This document shows, one piece after another, positions 5,370 to 8,415 of a DNA stretch of 8,415 nt (position 1 is the first letter of the stretch; each line of letters opens with the position of its first letter). Under the pieces are notes generated by a model. The model was not told the origin of the DNA, did not search any database, and saw only the letters and a list, made by a program, of their open reading frames with translations. Origin of the DNA: Saprospiraceae bacterium (GTDB lineage Bacteria > Bacteroidota > Bacteroidia > Chitinophagales > Saprospiraceae); assembly GCA_013042795.1 (NCBI GenBank), contig JABDPK010000144.1, forward strand, positions 1 to 8,415, written 5' to 3'. The position numbers and the translations under genes are program-made.

Positions 5370-8117
5370 TTAAACCCCATTATCCTTTTTCTTATTGTCT
5401 TCTTTGTTTATTTCATCTACTGCCTTTTGAACGTCATCAGCCGCTTTCTTTAACTTGTCCGCCTTTGTCTTTTTTTCTTTATCAGGCGCTTTTGGCAAAT
5501 CCTTTGAATCTGTCGCCTTATCAGTAAAAGTGAACCCTTTTCTGTCGGTTCCTACATAAATGGTTTCTCCGGGTGTAAATTCTCCACCCAATACTAATTT
5601 CGACAATTCATTTATTATCTCTCGTTGGATCACTCTTTTTAAAGGACGTGCACCAAACTGGGGGTCATATCCAAGATCTGCAAGCAAGGTCATAGCTGAT
5701 TCTGAAAACTCTATTTCCATTTCCTGTTGTTTAAGGTTCTTCCTTAATTTTTTCAGCAACAGGATAGCGATCTTTTTAATTTCTTCTTTTGTAAGAGGCA
5801 AAAACATTATCTGCTCATCAATCCTGTTCAGGAATTCGGGCCTTAATGTTTCCTTGAGCAATTCAAAGACCTCCACTTTTGTTGTTTCAATGATATCAAC
5901 CCGATGTTCATCACCAACTGCCTCGAGGTCTTCAAAATTTTCCAGAATCACTTCAGATCCCATATTAGATGTCATAATAATAATGGTGTTCTTGAAGTTA
6001 GCAACCCTACCTTTATTATCAGTGAGCCGGCCGTCATCCAGCACCTGGAGCAATATATTGAATGTATCAGGATGCGCCTTTTCTATTTCATCTAGCAATA
6101 TGATTGAATATGGCCTTCTTCTGACTGCTTCTGTAAGTTGTCCTCCTTCATCATAACCCACATATCCCGGAGGAGCTCCTACAAGCCTTGAAACTGAGTG
6201 TTTTTCCTGAAATTCACTCATATCAATCCTGGTAATCGCTCTTTCATCATCAAATAATACTTCCGCTAGTGTTTTTGCCAATTCGGTTTTTCCTACACCT
6301 GTAGGGCCCAGGAAAATGAAAGAACCAATCGGTTTATTAGGATCAGACAAGCCGGACCGGGATCTTCTGATAGCATCAGATACAGCCACAACAGCTTCCA
6401 TTTGACCAATCAGTCTCTTCCCGATATCGTCTTCCAGGTTTAGTAGTTTCTGCTTTTCACTCTGCATCATTTTGCTGACAGGTATTCCCGTCCATCTTGA
6501 TACGATATCTGCAATATCATCAGCAGTAACTTCCTCATTTGTGAACCTTGACTCTTCAGATATCTTCTCCAGTTTTTCCTCGGCAGCCATTAGCATGGCT
6601 TCCTTTTCCTTCAACTCACCATACCTGATTCTTGCAACTTTCTCATAATCGCTGTCTCGCTCTGCCAACTCTGCTGAATGTTCGAGGTTTTCAATTTCCT
6701 TCTTAATATTCTGAATGGTATCAACTATTTCCTTTTCATTTTTCCATCTTGCATTCAGTGACTCAAGTTTTTCTTTAGCATTAGCAATTTGTTCAGCAAT
6801 AAACTTGAGTTTCTTTTCATGCCCCTCTCTTTTGACAGCTTCTCTTTCGATTTCCAATTGCCTGACTTTACGGTCCATTTCATCTATCTCCTCGGGAACA
6901 CTGTCAAGTTCAAGCCTTAATTTGGCAGCAGCCTCATCAATAAGATCTATAGCTTTATCCGGTAGTTTCCTTTCTGTAATATATCGATGAGATAATTCAG
7001 CGGCTGCCACAAGCGCTTCATCCAGGATTTCGATTTTATGATACATCTCATATTTCTCCTGTATACCTCTTAGAATAGAAATTGTGTCTTCTGTGCTTGG
7101 TTCATCTACATAAACTGTTTGGAAGCGACGGACAAGCGCCTTGTCTTTCTCAAAGTATTTCTGGTATTCGTCCAGGGTTGTAGCGCCTATGGTTCGCAAC
7201 TCTCCCCTGGCTAAAGCAGGTTTTAAAATATTGGCTGCATCCATGGCACCGTTACCGCCTCCGGCACCAATCAAAGTGTGGATCTCATCTATAAATAGAA
7301 TTATTTCTCCATTTGAAGTATTTACCTCCTTAATGACCGCCTTAAGTCTCTCTTCAAACTCTCCTTTATATTTAGCACCAGCAATGAGTGCAGCAATATC
7401 CAGTGTATATATTCTCTTGGATAAAAGTTTTTCAGGAACGTCTTGCTTTACGATCCGCCAGGCTATACCTTCAACAATTGCTGTTTTACCTACACCGGCA
7501 TCACCAACCAGTATCGGGTTGTTTTTTTTCCTTCTCGAAAGTATATGCAACATTCTTCTGATCTCTTCATCTCTTCCGATAATTGGATCAAGTTTGCCTT
7601 CTTCTGCCCTGTTGCAAAGATTGATGGCGAACTTCTTTAAAGCATTGTACTCATTTCCTCCACTCTGAGAATCAATTTTCCTTCCCTTCCTTAATTCTTC
7701 TATGGCTTTGACCATTCCTTTCTCTGTAACCCCGGCGTCTTTCAGTAACTGTGCTGCTTTATCTTTTCCTGTGATAATCCCGATCAAAATCATCTCCAGA
7801 GAAATAAACTCATCCTCGAAAGATTTCATTTTCTTTTTAGCTCTTGCCAAAGCCTGGTTCGCATCGTTTGTCAAATATTGTTTGTCTGAACCTTCAACTT
7901 TAGGGTATTTGGTAATAGCTTCATCAATCTGCCTTTGCAATGATGCCAGGTTTACATCAAGTTTTTGAAATAAAAATGCGCTTAACTCCTCATCAGTTTC
8001 AAAGATACCTTTCAACAGATGCGTCGTATCCACTTGTTGTTGATCAAAACTACCAGCGATTTGCTGTCCCTTCAAAATAGCTTCTTGCGCCTTTATTGTA
8101 AAATTATCGTATGTCAT
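5370..8117 (-). CDS. clpB: ATP-dependent chaperone ClpB (disaggregase)
   Basis: A 915-residue cytoplasmic Hsp100 that, as a hexamer with DnaK, threads aggregated proteins through its pore. Domains in order: Clp N-domain (about 1-145, opening FTIKAQEAI); first AAA+ domain with Walker A GDAGVGKT (205-212), pore loop KYKG (249-252), Walker B FIDE (275-278) and arginine fingers R330-R331; coiled-coil middle domain (about 405-525), which separates ClpB from ClpA and ClpC; second AAA+ domain with Walker A GPTGVGKT (604-611), pore loop GYVG (651-654), Walker B LLDE (674-677), sensor-1 N718, arginine finger R765 and sensor-2 GAR (822-824). All ATPase residues are present. There is no ClpP-binding IGF/IGL-type loop that I could see. 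E. coli ClpB has 857 residues; the excess is mostly a Lys/Asp-rich tail from about residue 867. The start is fixed by an upstream in-frame TGA with no other ATG between. hutH follows after 44 bp. Confidence 0.97.
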   Translation of the reverse strand: MTYDNFTIKAQEAILKGQQIAGSFDQQQVDTTHLLKGIFETDEELSAFLFQKLDVNLASLQRQIDEAITKYPKVEGSDKQYLTNDANQALARAKKKMKSFEDEFISLEMILIGIITGKDKAAQLLKDAGVTEKGMVKAIEELRKGRKIDSQSGGNEYNALKKFAINLCNRAEEGKLDPIIGRDEEIRRMLHILSRRKKNNPILVGDAGVGKTAIVEGIAWRIVKQDVPEKLLSKRIYTLDIAALIAGAKYKGEFEERLKAVIKEVNTSNGEIILFIDEIHTLIGAGGGNGAMDAANILKPALARGELRTIGATTLDEYQKYFEKDKALVRRFQTVYVDEPSTEDTISILRGIQEKYEMYHKIEILDEALVAAAELSHRYITERKLPDKAIDLIDEAAAKLRLELDSVPEEIDEMDRKVRQLEIEREAVKREGHEKKLKFIAEQIANAKEKLESLNARWKNEKEIVDTIQNIKKEIENLEHSAELAERDSDYEKVARIRYGELKEKEAMLMAAEEKLEKISEESRFTNEEVTADDIADIVSRWTGIPVSKMMQSEKQKLLNLEDDIGKRLIGQMEAVVAVSDAIRRSRSGLSDPNKPIGSFIFLGPTGVGKTELAKTLAEVLFDDERAITRIDMSEFQEKHSVSRLVGAPPGYVGYDEGGQLTEAVRRRPYSIILLDEIEKAHPDTFNILLQVLDDGRLTDNKGRVANFKNTIIIMTSNMGSEVILENFEDLEAVGDEHRVDIIETTKVEVFELLKETLRPEFLNRIDEQIMFLPLTKEEIKKIAILLLKKLRKNLKQQEMEIEFSESAMTLLADLGYDPQFGARPLKRVIQREIINELSKLVLGGEFTPGETIYVGTDRKGFTFTDKATDSKDLPKAPDKEKKTKADKLKKAADDVQKAVDEINKEDNKKKDNGV

Positions 8118-8159
8118 TCTATTTGTTCATTTAATTAATATCCGTCAAAACAGATTCCA

Positions 8160-8188
8160 ATTATAAAAATATCCCTTTCAATAGTCAT
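8160..8188 (-). promoter_or_regulatory. Candidate clpB promoter
   Basis: Read on the minus strand, TATAAT (8165-8160) lies 17 bases downstream of ATGACT (8188-8183), which matches four of six bases of TTGACA. Extended to TATAATTG (8165-8158), the -10 box is one base off the Bacteroidota -7 element TAnnTTTG, but no TTTG lies at the -33 position. Initiation would fall near 8152, giving a leader of about 35 bases before the clpB start. The -35-like bases are part of the repeated 10-mer, so a regulator binding the repeat would overlap the polymerase site. Confidence 0.4.
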
Positions 8189-8223
8189 TTTGGCAGAAAG
8201 TATAGCATTGATCAGTCATTTTG
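8183..8223. repeat. 10-bp direct repeat spaced 31 bp upstream of clpB
   Basis: AGTCATTTTG occurs at 8183-8192 and 8214-8223 (CAAAATGACT on the clpB strand). The 31-bp offset is close to three helical turns, which places both copies on the same DNA face. On the clpB strand the two copies read TGCCAAAATGACT and CGACAAAATGACT, loosely fitting an imperfect inverted pattern TGNCA-NNN-TGNCN. The likely role is a regulator-binding pair controlling clpB; this is inference. Confidence 0.45.
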
Positions 8224-8415
8224 TCGATCTGTTCATCTACACTGAATAATAAACATTCTAAAACGAACCCAGGTAAATAATGACCGAAATCTATTCAACT
8301 TATCCGGGGTTGTCCTATTGTTGCGTTACCTGATTCTTGAAAGATCCATTTTAAGCAATACTGCAATCATAATACTGAAGCTCAATAATGAAGATCCTCC
8401 TTTACTCATAAGCGG

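Larger units (their letters stand above)
8118..8415. other. clpB upstream region, mostly non-coding
   Basis: A 298-bp stretch before clpB that runs to the window edge. The part nearest clpB holds a candidate promoter and a 10-bp direct repeat. I found no CIRCE-like inverted repeat of the HrcA regulon. The only open frame reaching the right edge is on the minus strand (8415-8326, ending in TAA). It could be the last 29 codons of an outside gene, but its residues are mildly hydrophobic and unremarkable, so I do not call it. Short ATG-started frames of 6 to 17 codons upstream of clpB also look like chance. Confidence 0.55.

Noticed and set aside
5560..6156. 198-codon plus-strand open frame opposite clpB
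   Set aside because: Antisense shadow of the second AAA+ domain; Ser/Ile-rich translation of the kind produced by reading a coding strand backwards.
7141..7668. 175-codon plus-strand open frame opposite clpB
   Set aside because: Antisense shadow of the first AAA+ domain with no recognisable motif.
8191..8209. Possible sigma-54 promoter on the plus strand (TGGCAG then GC)
   Set aside because: The GG and GC elements are 11 bases apart instead of 10, the sequence after GG is imperfect, and no plus-strand gene follows within the window.
8135..8236. Three very short ATG frames upstream of clpB (6, 13 and 17 codons) that could be leader peptides
   Set aside because: They start upstream of the predicted transcription start, have no composition typical of leader peptides, and two of the three arise from the ATGACT within the repeated 10-mer.
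8326..8415. Minus-strand open frame reaching the right edge, with an AAAGGAGG-like string at 8396-8403
   Set aside because: Only 29 codons are visible, there is no recognisable motif, and Shine-Dalgarno-like strings carry little weight in this phylum; too little to call a gene.

Overview
This is an AT-rich stretch from a bacterium that is most likely a member of the Bacteroidota (Bacteroidetes). Three things point there: the partial gene at the left edge looks like the N-terminus of a type IX secretion system peptidase of the PorU2/C25 kind with a typical 'SAQ' signal-peptide end; none of the five complete genes has a recognisable Shine-Dalgarno sequence; and the glycosyltransferase has the GGDDDL plus QKRRH signature I associate with this phylum. 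I cannot place it more finely than phylum.

Layout. Positions 1-476 (minus) hold the N-terminal 158 codons of the secretion-system gene, which runs off the left edge. A 258-bp divergent intergenic region (477-734) with several inverted repeats follows. A tight plus-strand operon then carries a membrane glycosyltransferase (735-1865), rsmG for the 16S rRNA m7G527 methyltransferase (1856-2497, overlapping the previous gene by 10 bp) and an MscS-family mechanosensitive channel (2510-3838). It converges on a minus-strand pair: clpB for the disaggregase (8117-5370), then hutH for histidine ammonia-lyase (5325-3835). The two units meet end to end: the mscS and hutH stop codons share one CTAG palindrome, so there is no intergenic space. 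The rest (8118-8415) is the clpB 5' region, with a plausible promoter and a 10-bp direct repeat spaced 31 bp.

Function. These are mostly housekeeping and stress genes: envelope glycan synthesis, ribosome maturation, osmotic safety valve, protein disaggregation and histidine catabolism. They do not form one pathway. hutH stands alone, without hutU, hutI or a formiminoglutamate-processing gene in view.

I saw no CRISPR array, insertion sequence, tRNA, rRNA, phage gene or defence module, and no convincing new system. The items most worth a second look are the repeated element upstream of clpB, the charged C-terminal tail of ClpB, the inverted repeats at 533-673 and the zero-gap convergent junction at 3835-3838.
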